Of a stretch of DNA of 64,000 nt, positions 1 through 8,309 are shown in pieces. The position numbers and the translations under genes are program-made. The stretch is taken from positions 2,604,001 through 2,668,000 of the forward strand of contig NZ_CP108067.1 of the NCBI RefSeq assembly GCF_036178145.1. The letters run 5' to 3'. The notes under the pieces were generated by a model. The model was given only the letters and a program-made list of their open reading frames with translations. It did no database searches and was not told the DNA's origin. The DNA is from Streptomyces sp. NBC_00273 (GTDB lineage Bacteria > Actinomycetota > Actinomycetes > Streptomycetales > Streptomycetaceae). Every line of letters starts with the position of its first letter. Position 1 is the first letter of the stretch.

Positions 1-967
1 GGCGGGGCGCGGCCTCGGCGGGGCCGGGGGCTTCGGGTGCGGGGTCGTCCGGAACGGCGAAGCGGGCTCCGCGCGGCGCGGGGAGCGCGGCGCCGGGAGC
101 AGAACCGGGGGTGCCGTCCCCGCCGGGGTATCCCGGCGGCGGGGTGAAGGCCGGGGCCGCGGGGGCCGCCGAGCCCGCGTACCGGGCGCCCCCGGCGCGC
201 CGCGCACCGCGCAGCCACCGCCCCTCGGCCCGGCCGACCGGCGGCTCGGCCCGCGGCTCGGCCCGCGCGGAGGGTTCCTCGGCGGCGGCCGTGTCCGGCC
301 GGGTGTTCGGTACGGCGCTCGAGCCCGCGCTCGCCCCGGTGCTCGGCTCGGTGCTCGCCCCGGCGCTCGACCCGGCGCTCGGTGCGGTGCGCGCCTCGCG
401 CTGCCGGGGCACCCCGGGCAGCCACGGCGCGACCTCCGGCCGCGCCGGCCACAGCCCGTCGGGGCCCACGTGCAGGGCCCGCAGGCGGGCGGCCAGGTCT
501 TCGTGGCGGGCCACGGCGCGGGCCACGTCGTCCTGGGCCCAGGCGAGTTCCCGGGTGAGGGCGTCCGTCTCGGCCCGGTCGGCGGCCCGGCCGAGCCGTA
601 CCGTCAGGCTCCGCAGGGCCGTCTGCGATGCGGCCCGCTGGGCCACCGCCGCGGCGAGCAGGGTCCGCAGCTCCCCCTCGCCGCCCGGCAGCCGGTCCCA
701 CACGGCGACGGCCGCCGCCCGCAGCTGGGCCGCGTATACGGTCTCCCGCGCCGCGAACTCCGCACCCCGCGCCCCGGCCAGGTCCCGCAGCAGCGATTCC
801 ACCATGTCCCACGGGGGCATCGCCGCCCCGTCGAGACAGGCCTTCATCCCCTCCGGATCCCGGCGCAGGAACTCCCCGTACCAGCCTGCCCCGGGATCCA
901 GTCTCTGCGTCAACCCCAGTAAATACCCCGAGAGTTGACTGATCGCCAGCGAAGTCGCGGTCTCCAT
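1..967 (-). CDS. Unrecognised protein, C-terminus cut off by window edge
   Basis: The reverse strand is open from an ATG at 967 to the left edge (322 codons, no stop seen). I do not recognise the family. The first ~110 residues are ordered and partly hydrophobic (starts METATSLAISQLSGYLLG), followed by an Ala/Arg-rich, probably helical stretch to about residue 165. The rest is a low-complexity Ala/Pro/Ser tail with short repeats of the AGSSAGAS type. Codon 16 is TTA (920-922), the rare leucine codon read by the bldA tRNA in streptomycetes, so translation may be development-dependent. The + strand ORFs here are mirror frames. Confidence 0.6.
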   Translation of the reverse strand, partial: METATSLAISQLSGYLLGLTQRLDPGAGWYGEFLRRDPEGMKACLDGAAMPPWDMVESLLRDLAGARGAEFAARETVYAAQLRAAAVAVWDRLPGGEGELRTLLAAAVAQRAASQTALRSLTVRLGRAADRAETDALTRELAWAQDDVARAVARHEDLAARLRALHVGPDGLWPARPEVAPWLPGVPRQREARTAPSAGSSAGASTEPSTGASAGSSAVPNTRPDTAAAEEPSARAEPRAEPPVGRAEGRWLRGARRAGGARYAGSAAPAAPAFTPPPGYPGGDGTPGSAPGAALPAPRGARFAVPDDPAPEAPGPAEAAPR

Positions 968-1012
968 GACGGCATTGGATCCCACCTGTGTTACGGGCGG
1001 GCTACGGGAATC

Positions 1013-1393
1013 TCAAAGCTTGACGGCGATCGCGGTGTGCGGACGCTTGCCCCGGCGCGCCAGGGCGGCCGGCACGTCCACCACCCAGAACTGCCAGGTG
1101 TACTTGCGCGACATCAACTTCCGCACCCGCCGCAGCCCCGCCTCGTCGAGCAGTCGGGCCTCGCCCTCCCGCGGCTGCGCCCCTTCCTCGACGCGCCCGC
1201 GCATGTCGCAGGCGGTCACGGTGACCCGCCCGTTGTTGCGGATCCGCTTGACCTTCCACGAATCGCTGCGCGTCCACACGTACAGCTCGCCCCCGTCGGC
1301 GACCGCCCACACCGGTGTCGCCACGGGCGTGCCGTCCTTGCGGAAGGTGGTGAGGCTGACGTACCGCGCCCTGCCGAGCTCTTCGAGGTCCAT
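1013..1393 (-). CDS. PPOX-class (F420-dependent type) flavin/deazaflavin split-barrel protein
   Basis: This 126-residue protein has the length and order of the pyridoxamine-5'-phosphate-oxidase-like split barrel. An N-terminal helix precedes the strand motif RYVSLTTFRKDGTPVATPVW, then a YVWTRSDSWKVKRIRNN segment typical of actinobacterial PPOX-class F420-dependent oxidoreductases, in which the basic residues would bind cofactor phosphate. Family members reduce small substrates with F420H2 or bind flavin or heme; the substrate here cannot be told. It is a single gene between the truncated gene 1 and the lipoprotein gene at 1422. Confidence 0.8.
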   Translation of the reverse strand: MDLEELGRARYVSLTTFRKDGTPVATPVWAVADGGELYVWTRSDSWKVKRIRNNGRVTVTACDMRGRVEEGAQPREGEARLLDEAGLRRVRKLMSRKYTWQFWVVDVPAALARRGKRPHTAIAVKL

Positions 1394-1421
1394 GTCCGCA
1401 CCCTAGGGGGTGGATCGCCGA

Positions 1422-2621
1422 TCAGGCGGGCGGGGTCTCTCCGTGGCTGACCGTTTCCCAGGCCACGAACAGCTCGTCCGTCCCGGCCGGCCGCGTCTTC
1501 TCGACCAGGGCGCGGGTGTACGGGAGCTTCGCGCCGGTCCGGGTCTCGTAGTGGTGCAGGGCCACCTCCAGGTCGGGCCCCATGGTCCGCTCCACCTTGC
1601 CCCCGCACAGCCACGGCGGGGCCTGGGCCCCGAGCTGGTACTTCGCGTGGAACTCCAGCGCGGTGCGCAGCCGGGCGGACTGCTCGCCGTACAGGTCGAC
1701 GCCCTGGTGCCAGGCGGTCTCGGCGATGTGCGCGGACGCGGCGAGCGCGTAGCCGACGTGCATCAGGTTGCGGCAGGTCTCCTGGGCGATGCCGTCGACG
1801 TAGGTGCCCTGGTCGAACCAGTACGCCTTGACCTGGGCGGCCGTCTGGATGGCGGCGGACCGCGGGGCCATCGGGCGCGGGCCGTCCATCCGGAGGTAGA
1901 AGTACGCCGGCACGCGCGCCCGGAACCGCTCCAGGGACTCCCGGAAGACCGCTCGGTCCTCCAGGAAGACGGCGATGGAGACGGCGGCGTCGGTCATGGC
2001 CAGTTCCCAGTTGCCGTTGTAGGCGGGCACCTGGGTGCGGACGGCCGGCAGGTAGGCCGTGCGCAGCATCTCCTTGAACCGGGCGACCCGGGGCTCCGCC
2101 CAGTTCGGGTAGTCGGCGTGCATGATCTCGGCGGCCCGCGCCCAGCTGGATCCGGACCAGGCGGCCTGGAGTCCGGCGTTGTCCTCGCGGTGCGTCTTCA
2201 TCACGGCCGACCAGGCGTCCATGATCTGCACGGCCTTGCGCGCGTGGGCGGGCCTGCCGTTCACCGACCACAGCAGGGCGTGGCTGTAGGCGGCGATCGC
2301 GTCCTGCCGCTCGTCGAGACAGGACTGCGGTCCGCTGTTGAAGGGGCAGGGCACCACGTCGGCCGGGTGCGGGGTGTAGTCGAGCGAGGCGTAGCGACTG
2401 CCGAGGAGCGCCCGGTAGGCGGAGAGCCAGGGTTCCTTGCCGGCCGCGACCATCTGCTTCGCCTGCCGGAGCTGACCGCGGCTGACGACGACGCCGGGGT
2501 GGTGGAAGACCACGTCGCCGGCGCGGTGACGGCCTTCGGGGGCGGCGCACGCCGCGAGCAGCAGGCCGCCCGCGAGGAGGGCGCCGACGACTGCGAAACC
2601 GACTCGCTTGGATGCGTTCAT
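1422..2621 (-). CDS. Alginate-lyase-family secreted lipoprotein
   Basis: A 399-residue product. The start at 2621 is preferred over the upstream 2672 because it places a lipoprotein signal (MNASKRVGF, then a hydrophobic stretch and the lipobox LLAAC) directly at the N-terminus. The mature part resembles the alpha/alpha-toroid alginate lyase fold: a Trp-rich helical body with NGNWELAM and several Tyr/His positions in the usual order. The family cleaves uronate polysaccharides by beta-elimination, but actinobacterial members are rarely tested, so the substrate is open. It acts outside the cell, tethered to the membrane. It is not in an obvious operon. Confidence 0.75.
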   Translation of the reverse strand: MNASKRVGFAVVGALLAGGLLLAACAAPEGRHRAGDVVFHHPGVVVSRGQLRQAKQMVAAGKEPWLSAYRALLGSRYASLDYTPHPADVVPCPFNSGPQSCLDERQDAIAAYSHALLWSVNGRPAHARKAVQIMDAWSAVMKTHREDNAGLQAAWSGSSWARAAEIMHADYPNWAEPRVARFKEMLRTAYLPAVRTQVPAYNGNWELAMTDAAVSIAVFLEDRAVFRESLERFRARVPAYFYLRMDGPRPMAPRSAAIQTAAQVKAYWFDQGTYVDGIAQETCRNLMHVGYALAASAHIAETAWHQGVDLYGEQSARLRTALEFHAKYQLGAQAPPWLCGGKVERTMGPDLEVALHHYETRTGAKLPYTRALVEKTRPAGTDELFVAWETVSHGETPPA

Positions 2622-2734
2622 GGCTGACACGCCTTCACGCTTGCCCCGTGCTCCGCACCTCCCACCGCCCATTGGGCCGTCTGGCCGCCGGGCCCGCCCG
2701 AACGACAGGAGCCGACGGGACTTTGACGACAGGC

Positions 2735-2986
2735 CTAGGCGGGGACGACGGCGCAGCGTCGCAGCAGATCGTCCAGGGAGAGGCCGAGCGCCGCGGCGAG
2801 GGCTGCGACCGTGAAGAAGGCGGGGGTGGGTGCCCGGCCGGTCTCGATCTTGCGCAGGGTCTCGGCGGAGAGTCCGGCGCCGGCCGCGACCTCGACCATG
2901 CTCCGGTCACCGCGGGCCTCGCGCAACAGGACGCCGAGCCGCTCGCCGCGCTCGCGCTCTTCGGGGGTGAGGGGGGTACGGACCAT
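2735..2986 (-). CDS. XRE-family helix-turn-helix regulator, 83 residues
   Basis: A small single-domain DNA-binding protein of the Cro/C1 type. The helix-turn-helix covers about residues 17-72 (GVLLREARGDRS, then GLSAETLRKIETGRAPTPAFFTVAALAAALGLSLDDLL). It has no effector domain. It is divergent from the methionine aminopeptidase gene, and the 64-bp spacer contains strong nested palindromes that are the likely operator for both genes. I infer that it represses itself and the aminopeptidase. The regulator ATG is preceded by TAGGAT six bases upstream, so its message may be leaderless or nearly so. Confidence 0.85.
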   Translation of the reverse strand: MVRTPLTPEERERGERLGVLLREARGDRSMVEVAAGAGLSAETLRKIETGRAPTPAFFTVAALAAALGLSLDDLLRRCAVVPA

Positions 2987-3007
2987 GCCCCCATCCTACC
3001 CCGCACA

Positions 3008-3049
3008 CCAATAACTATCCCGTTATTCTTATACCGGTATAGTTATTGG
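3008..3049. promoter_or_regulatory. Nested palindromic operator/promoter between XRE regulator and map
   Basis: An 11-bp perfect inverted repeat, CCAATAACTAT (3008-3018) and ATAGTTATTGG (3039-3049), encloses a 12-bp perfect palindrome TATACCGGTATA (3030-3041) and a smaller ATAAC-N6-GTTAT repeat (3011-3026). The region is strikingly AT-rich for this genome. A -10-like TATAGT (3038-3043) ends seven bases before the map ATG, with no ribosome site between, which suggests a leaderless map transcript and direct occlusion by the adjacent XRE protein. Confidence 0.7.
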
Positions 3050-3050
3050 C

Positions 3051-3818
3051 ATGGTGAAACTGAAGACGGACCGAGAGATCGACGAGATGCGGGCCGCGGG
3101 CCGGGTGGTCGCCCGCGCCCTGGCCGCCGTACGGGAGGCCGCCGGCGTGGGGGTGTCCCTGCGGGACCTGGACCAGGTGGCCCGAGAGGTGCTCCGCGGG
3201 GCCGGTGCCACCTCGCCCTTCCTGGGCTACCGGCCGCCGTTCGCACCCGTGCCCTTCCCCGCCGTGGTGTGCGTCTCGGTGAACGACGCCATCGTGCACG
3301 GCATCCCCGACGACTACCGACTGCGGGACGGCGACCTGGTCAGCGTCGACTGCGGGGCGGAGCTCGGCGGCTGGGCCGGGGACGCGGCGGTCAGCTTCAC
3401 CGTCGGTCCCGCCCGGGCCGCCGACCTCCGGCTGATCGAAACCTCCGAGGCGGCCCTCGCCGCCGGGATCGCCGCCGCCGTGCCCGGCAACCGGATCGGC
3501 GACATCGCCCACGCGATCGGCACCACCTGCCGCGCCGCCGGGTACGGGGTGCCGGACGGCTTCGGCGGCCACGGCATCGGCCGCACCATGCACGAGGACC
3601 CGGGCGTGCCCAACGAGGGCCCGCCGGGACGCGGCATGAAGCTGCGCCCCGGCCTGGTCCTCGCCATCGAGCCGATGCTGATCGCGGGCGGTACGGACGA
3701 CTACACGTGCGACGCGGACGGCTGGACCCTGCGCACCGTGGACGGCAGCCGGGCCGCCCACTCGGAGCACACGGTCGCGATCACCGCCGACGGCCCGCGG
3801 ATCCTCACGGCCCTCTGA
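3051..3818 (+). CDS. map: Type I methionine aminopeptidase
   Basis: A 255-residue M24A metallopeptidase that removes N-terminal methionine from nascent proteins. Metal and substrate residues are visible in order: HGIP (~residue 83), the Asp pair in LVSVDCG and GDAAVSF, GHGIGRTMHEDPGVPN, EPMLIAGG and SEHTVAI. Streptomycetes usually carry several map copies; the major one normally sits in the ribosomal-protein/adk region, so this solitary regulated copy is probably an accessory enzyme. It is divergent from an XRE regulator and convergent with ggt, whose stop lies 15 bp away. No ribosome site precedes the ATG. Confidence 0.93.
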   Translation: MVKLKTDREIDEMRAAGRVVARALAAVREAAGVGVSLRDLDQVAREVLRGAGATSPFLGYRPPFAPVPFPAVVCVSVNDAIVHGIPDDYRLRDGDLVSVDCGAELGGWAGDAAVSFTVGPARAADLRLIETSEAALAAGIAAAVPGNRIGDIAHAIGTTCRAAGYGVPDGFGGHGIGRTMHEDPGVPNEGPPGRGMKLRPGLVLAIEPMLIAGGTDDYTCDADGWTLRTVDGSRAAHSEHTVAITADGPRILTAL

Positions 3819-3833
3819 ACCCCTCCCCGGCCC

Positions 3834-5633
3834 CTACGGCTTCCCGTGCGGGTGGACCACCATCGCCGAGCCGCCGCCCCGGCGGCTGGTCTCGGCCGCT
3901 GCCAGCCAGCGCCCGTCCGGCAGCCGCTGCACGCCGGTGGCCGCGCCGATCTCCGGGTTCTGCCGGAAGCCCTGGCCGATCGCCTCCAGCTGGGCGCGCA
4001 GCGGGCTGTTCCACAGGCCCGGCTCCAGCTCGGTGGTGGTCTGGTTGCGCTGGCTGGCCCGCGGCGCGGCGATCGCGTCGACCAGCGGCAGACCCCGGTC
4101 CAGGTGGCCGATCAGGGTCTGCAGCACAGTGGTGATGATGGTGGCGCCGCCCGGGGAGCCCACCGCGAGCACCGGGCGGCCGTCCTCCAGCACGATCGTC
4201 GGGGACATGGAGGAGCGCGGCCGCTTGCCGGGGCCGGGCAGGTTCGGGTCCGGGACCCCGGGCGCGGCCGGGGCGAAGGAGAAGTCGGTCAGCTCGTTGT
4301 TGAGCAGGAAGCCGCGTCCGGGAACGGTGATGGCGCTCCCGCCCGTGGACTCGATGGTCAGGGTGTACGAGACCACGTTGCCCCAGCGGTCGGCGGCCGT
4401 CAGGTGCGTGGTGTTCTCCCCTTCGTACGTGGTCGGGGCGGCCTGACCGGAGCCGCCGCAGGCCACCGGGCGGCGCGGGTCGCCGGGGGCCAGCGGGCTG
4501 GTCAGCGTACGGTCCGGTGCGATCAGGCAGCCGCGCGAGTCGGCGAACCGCTGCGACAGCAGCTCGCGCGTGGGCACGTCCACCGCTGCCGGGTCGCCGA
4601 CCCAGCGGCCCCGGTCGGCGAAAGAGATCCGCGAGGCCTCGATGAAGCGGTGCAGGTACTGCGTCTCGGACAGCTTCGAGAGGTCGGTCCGCTCCAGGAT
4701 GTTCAGCGCCTCGCCGACCGTGGTGCCGCCGGAGGAGGAGGGAGCCATGCTGAAGACGTCCAGGCCCCGGTAGTTCACCCGGGTCGGGTCCTGCCGCTTG
4801 GTCGCGTACGCGCGCAGGTCGGCGGTGGTCAGGTCGCCGGGGCGGACCTTGCGGGTGGCCGCCGGGTCCACCGGGGGTGTGCGCACGGCCCGGACGATGT
4901 CCTCGGCGAGGGGTCCGCGGTAGAGGGCGCCGGTCCCCTTGCGGCCGAGTTCGGCGTAGGTGGCGGCCAGGTCGGGGTTCTTGAAGGTGGAGCCGACCAC
5001 CGGCAGGGCGCCGCCGGGCAGGAAGAGCTTCGAGGTCGCCGGGAAGTCCTTGAAGCGGTCCTGGTTGAGCTCGGTCTGGGCCCGGAAGGTGCCGTCCACC
5101 GTGAAGCCCTCGCGGGCCAGTTTCTCGGCGGGTTTCAGCAGCTTGTCGAGCGGGCGGGAGCCCCAGGCGTCGAGGGCGCTCCTCCAGGTGGCGGGGGTGC
5201 CGGGCACGCCGACGCCAAGGCCGCTGGTCTGGCCCTCCGCGAAGGGGATGGGGAGGCCGTTCTCCTGGAAGAGGGTCTCGGTGGCCGTGGCGGGGGCGGT
5301 CTCGCGGCCGTCGATCGTGTGCACCCGGCGCGAGCGGGCGTCGTAGTAGACGAAGTAGCCGCCTCCGCCGATGCCCGCCGAATAGGGCTCGGTCACCCCG
5401 AGCGCGGCAGCGGTGGCGATCGCCGCGTCCACGGCGTTGCCGCCGGAGCGCAGGACGGCGATGCCCGCGGCGCTGGCGTCGGCGTCGACGCTGGCGACGG
5501 CCCCGCCGTAGCCGGCGGCGACCGGCACCTTGGCCGGTGGGGCGGCCGTGGTGGGCGGGGCCGCGGCCCCGGTGGAGACGAGCGCCCCGGCGAGGGCGAC
5601 GAGCGCTAACTGACGTGCGGCGGGGACGCGCAT
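3834..5633 (-). CDS. ggt: Secreted gamma-glutamyltransferase
   Basis: A 599-residue Ntn-hydrolase precursor with an N-terminal signal peptide (MRVPAARQLALVALAGALV). It transfers or hydrolyses the gamma-glutamyl group of glutathione and related peptides outside the cytoplasm. The N-terminal half has the GGNAVDAAIATA and GIGGGGYF motifs. The autocleavage/nucleophile threonine lies in ENTTHL at about residue 405, where maturation would split the large and small subunits. LNNELTDF and PRSSMSPTIV in the small subunit fit the family. It is monocistronic and convergent with map. Confidence 0.93.
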   Translation of the reverse strand: MRVPAARQLALVALAGALVSTGAAAPPTTAAPPAKVPVAAGYGGAVASVDADASAAGIAVLRSGGNAVDAAIATAAALGVTEPYSAGIGGGGYFVYYDARSRRVHTIDGRETAPATATETLFQENGLPIPFAEGQTSGLGVGVPGTPATWRSALDAWGSRPLDKLLKPAEKLAREGFTVDGTFRAQTELNQDRFKDFPATSKLFLPGGALPVVGSTFKNPDLAATYAELGRKGTGALYRGPLAEDIVRAVRTPPVDPAATRKVRPGDLTTADLRAYATKRQDPTRVNYRGLDVFSMAPSSSGGTTVGEALNILERTDLSKLSETQYLHRFIEASRISFADRGRWVGDPAAVDVPTRELLSQRFADSRGCLIAPDRTLTSPLAPGDPRRPVACGGSGQAAPTTYEGENTTHLTAADRWGNVVSYTLTIESTGGSAITVPGRGFLLNNELTDFSFAPAAPGVPDPNLPGPGKRPRSSMSPTIVLEDGRPVLAVGSPGGATIITTVLQTLIGHLDRGLPLVDAIAAPRASQRNQTTTELEPGLWNSPLRAQLEAIGQGFRQNPEIGAATGVQRLPDGRWLAAAETSRRGGGSAMVVHPHGKP

Positions 5634-5734
5634 CCGGTTCCTCCGGTCGACTGCCTGTCAGGTCTGGTTCGCGCAGCGTAACTTCACCGCACCCCCCGCG
5701 TCAGGAAGGCGGCCCGGCCGCTACCATCCGCCGC

Positions 5735-6460
5735 ATGAACGACGACGTGCGCAACATCGTGCTCGGGGTGATGGCCACCGCGGTCAGCGGCGGTTTCGGC
5801 TGGTTCGCCCGGACCTATCTGTGGCGCCGTACGCTGCGCCGCAAGCAGGCGTTCTTCGGGCTGCCGGCCGGCGCCGAGTGCCTGTTCGTGGTCAACCGGC
5901 AGATGGGCGGCAAGGAATCGTCGGTGCACCGCAACGACGCGTTCGCGCTGCTGGAGATCTCCGCGCTGATCAAGGACTGCGGCGCTAACGTCCAGATCGT
6001 CACCCACGACGAGGCGCGCCAGGGCTTCGGCGACCGCGCCGAGTTCTGCGTCGGCGGCCCGACGTCCAACACCCGTACGGTGGCGCACCTGGCCTCGATG
6101 CTGCCGGGAGTACGGGTGAACGTCGACGCCCAGGAGCACGTGGACCGGGGCGCGATACAGGTGGGCGGCGAGAGCTACCGGTGGGCCCAGGGGCAGGTGG
6201 AGTACGTGCTGCTGGCCAGACTGACGGGCGCACAGGGCGGCCGTCCCGTCTTCCTGCTCTCCGGGCAGACGGCGGTCAGCAACCAGGCCGCCGCCCGCTA
6301 TCTCGCCCGCCACCACGAGCGGCTGGCCCGCACGTACGGGAAGGATCCTTTCTGCTTGGTGCTGAAGGTGGTCAACTCCGATGCCTACGGCCCCGATGTG
6401 ACCGAGCTCGCGGCCGATGTCACCCGGGCCGCCCTGACACCCGAACCGGCAGCCGTGTGA
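5735..6460 (+). CDS. Conserved unknown protein with N-terminal membrane anchor
   Basis: A 241-residue product. The ATG at 5735 is chosen because a single hydrophobic segment (NIVLGVMATAVSGGFGWF) follows at once; a longer ORF upstream reads through the ggt promoter. The cytoplasmic part has an alternating alpha/beta pattern with notable stretches FVVNRQMGGKE, GANVQIVTHDEA, FCVGGPTSNTRTVAHL and LSGQTAVSNQAAARYL. This suggests a Rossmann-like or flavodoxin-like fold with the GGPTSN loop as a possible ligand site. I cannot name the family. Its 3' end overlaps the convergent P450 gene by 41 bp. Confidence 0.7.
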   Translation: MNDDVRNIVLGVMATAVSGGFGWFARTYLWRRTLRRKQAFFGLPAGAECLFVVNRQMGGKESSVHRNDAFALLEISALIKDCGANVQIVTHDEARQGFGDRAEFCVGGPTSNTRTVAHLASMLPGVRVNVDAQEHVDRGAIQVGGESYRWAQGQVEYVLLARLTGAQGGRPVFLLSGQTAVSNQAAARYLARHHERLARTYGKDPFCLVLKVVNSDAYGPDVTELAADVTRAALTPEPAAV

Positions 6461-7679
6461 TCCCGTTGATGAAGTTGGAGACCAGCCGGCGCGGCGGTCC
6501 CGCCAGTTCCGGCGCGGGCATGGCCGCGCACCACTCCTCGTAGAGGATCCGCAGCTGGAGCCGGGCGAAGTGGGCGCCGAGGCAGACGTGCGGGCCGTCC
6601 CCGAAGGAGACGTGCGGGTTGGGCGTCCGTGCCAGGTCGAGGCGCCCGGGGTCGGCGAAGACGCGCTCGTCGTGGTTGGCGGACGCGTGGAAGACCACCA
6701 CCTTGTCGCCGGCGCGGATGGACCGCCCGGCCAGTTCGGTGTCGACGGCGGCCGTGCGGCGGAAGCTGAGCACCGGCGGGTGGACGCGCAGGAGTTCGTC
6801 GACGGCCCGGTCGAACGGGACGGATCCGTCCGCGAGCCGGCGGTAGGCGTCCGGGGCCCCGGCCAGTGCGAGCAGGCCGCCGGGGGCGGCGCTGCGTACG
6901 GTGTCGTTGCCCGCGACGGTGAGCAGGAAGAAGAACATCTCCAGTTCGGCCGGGTCGAGCCCGGCCCCGGCGAGGGCGGTCAGCACGTCGTCGCCGGGGT
7001 GGGTGCGCTTGTGGTCGGCCAGTTCGCGGGCGTACGCGAACATCTCGCCGAGCAGGGCCGGGGAGCGCGGGTTGAGCGGGGTGCCGTCCGGGCCGAGGAG
7101 CGGCACCGGGGCGTCGTCGGGGTCCTGGTACCCGATGATCCGTACGGTCCACTCCAGCAGCAGGGCCCGGTCGGCGGCCGGGACGCCCAGCAGGTCGGTG
7201 AGGTTCAGCAGGGCGTACTCGTCGGTGACGGCGCGTACGAGGTCGGCGGCGCCGTCCTCGGCGTCCTGACGGGCGGCGGCGAGCAGGGCGCGGGCGCGCT
7301 CCCGTACCCGTCCGGCGAAGGCGTCGACGCGGGCGGGGGTGAAGGCGCGGGACACCAGCCGCCGCAGCCGGCCGTGCTCGGGCGGGTCCTGGTTGAGCAT
7401 GGTGCGGCGCAGGAACGGCAGGTCGGCCGGGTCGGGGTCACGGATCTGGGTGGCGCCCAGCCAGGAGGAGTACGTGCGGTGGTCGCGCAGGACCCGTACG
7501 ACGTCGGCGTGCCGGGTGACGGCCCAGAAGCCGGGGCCGGCGGGCCAGCCCGAGATCTCCGGCTCCGCCTGCCAGGCCACGGGGTGCCGCTCGCGCAGCA
7601 GCCGGTAGCGCTCGTGCGGGATGCCGGCGGCGTAGATCCGGGGGTCGAAGACGTCGGGGACGTCTGCGGCGTGGTCCAT
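6420..7679 (-). CDS. Cytochrome P450, CYP124/125/142-like
   Basis: A 419-residue soluble P450. The I-helix oxygen-binding motif is AGNDTVRSA, the ExxR motif is in ELLRVHPPV, and the heme-cysteine loop is FGDGPHVCLGAHFARLQ. The B-C region (SWLGATQIRD) and MLNQDPPEHGRLRRLVSRAFTP resemble the lipid/sterol hydroxylase clade CYP124/125/142, so a hydrophobic or isoprenoid substrate is plausible; that is inference. The ATG at 7679 gives the usual length; an in-frame start at 7739 would add 20 Arg/Thr-rich residues. No ferredoxin or reductase gene is adjacent, so electron partners must be encoded elsewhere. Confidence 0.92.
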   Translation of the reverse strand: MDHAADVPDVFDPRIYAAGIPHERYRLLRERHPVAWQAEPEISGWPAGPGFWAVTRHADVVRVLRDHRTYSSWLGATQIRDPDPADLPFLRRTMLNQDPPEHGRLRRLVSRAFTPARVDAFAGRVRERARALLAAARQDAEDGAADLVRAVTDEYALLNLTDLLGVPAADRALLLEWTVRIIGYQDPDDAPVPLLGPDGTPLNPRSPALLGEMFAYARELADHKRTHPGDDVLTALAGAGLDPAELEMFFFLLTVAGNDTVRSAAPGGLLALAGAPDAYRRLADGSVPFDRAVDELLRVHPPVLSFRRTAAVDTELAGRSIRAGDKVVVFHASANHDERVFADPGRLDLARTPNPHVSFGDGPHVCLGAHFARLQLRILYEEWCAAMPAPELAGPPRRLVSNFINGITRLPVRVSGRPG

Positions 7680-7766
7680 GGGGCCACCGTGACGGGTGCG
7701 CGGCCCTGACCGCAAGGTCGCGGTCGGGGCCGCGGTCATGGTCGCGGTCAGGGGGTGCTGCGCCCG

Positions 7767-8309
7767 TCAGCGCTTCAGGTCGCATTCGGCCGGGGCGAGG
7801 GTGGTGTCGCTGCCCTGCAGGGTGACGGGGTTGAGGGTGTCCTTCTTGGCGGAGATGCCGATGGTGCACACGAGCTGCATGCGGGCCAGTGGCGAGAGGT
7901 CGCCCACGGCGAACGGCACCTTGACCGTCATCCCCGCGTGCGGGCTCGGGCTCACCGCGAGCTTCTCCGGCCCCGAACCGGCCGGCAGCTGGGGCAGCCC
8001 CGTTTTGAGTCCGGCCTCGCCGGCCCGGCCGCGGGGGCCTTCCAGCAGCAGGTGCAACAGCACCGCGGGATTGAGGTCGTAGCCCGCCAGGAAGCTGAAC
8101 GGGGCCGGGACGAGCCGGTCGCCCTCCTTGGAGAGGAAGTAGAGATAGGTGTTGTTCTTGCCGTCGGCGACCTTGACGGTGGCGGCGTGGCCGCTGTCGA
8201 TCACCCCGCTGCGTTTGATCCCGCATCCGGTGAGCAGGAGGGCGCAGCTCACCAGCGCCGCCGCGGCCGCGGCCGACCGGGACCTCGTCCTCGTCCTGCG
8301 CCCTGTCAT
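7767..8309 (-). CDS. GerMN-like lipoprotein, third gene of a two-component operon
   Basis: A 180-residue exported lipoprotein with a basic N-terminus, a hydrophobic core and the lipobox LLTGC. The mature part contains a GerMN-like segment (LYFLSKEGDRLVPAPF, then LLEGPRGRAGEAGLKTGLP) like that in LpqB and spore GerM proteins, domains thought to bind cell-wall or protein ligands. Its ATG overlaps the stop of the sensor kinase gene (ATGA), so the two are translationally coupled and the lipoprotein probably works as an accessory sensor or modulator of that kinase. It is far shorter than LpqB (~600 residues) and lacks the propeller domain. Confidence 0.8.
   Translation of the reverse strand: MTGRRTRTRSRSAAAAAALVSCALLLTGCGIKRSGVIDSGHAATVKVADGKNNTYLYFLSKEGDRLVPAPFSFLAGYDLNPAVLLHLLLEGPRGRAGEAGLKTGLPQLPAGSGPEKLAVSPSPHAGMTVKVPFAVGDLSPLARMQLVCTIGISAKKDTLNPVTLQGSDTTLAPAECDLKR

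Noticed and set aside
111..938. A + strand ORF of 275 codons at the left edge
   Set aside because: The minus-strand frame there has an ordered N-terminus and proper codon bias; the + product is Arg/Ser/Ala low complexity without a ribosome site.
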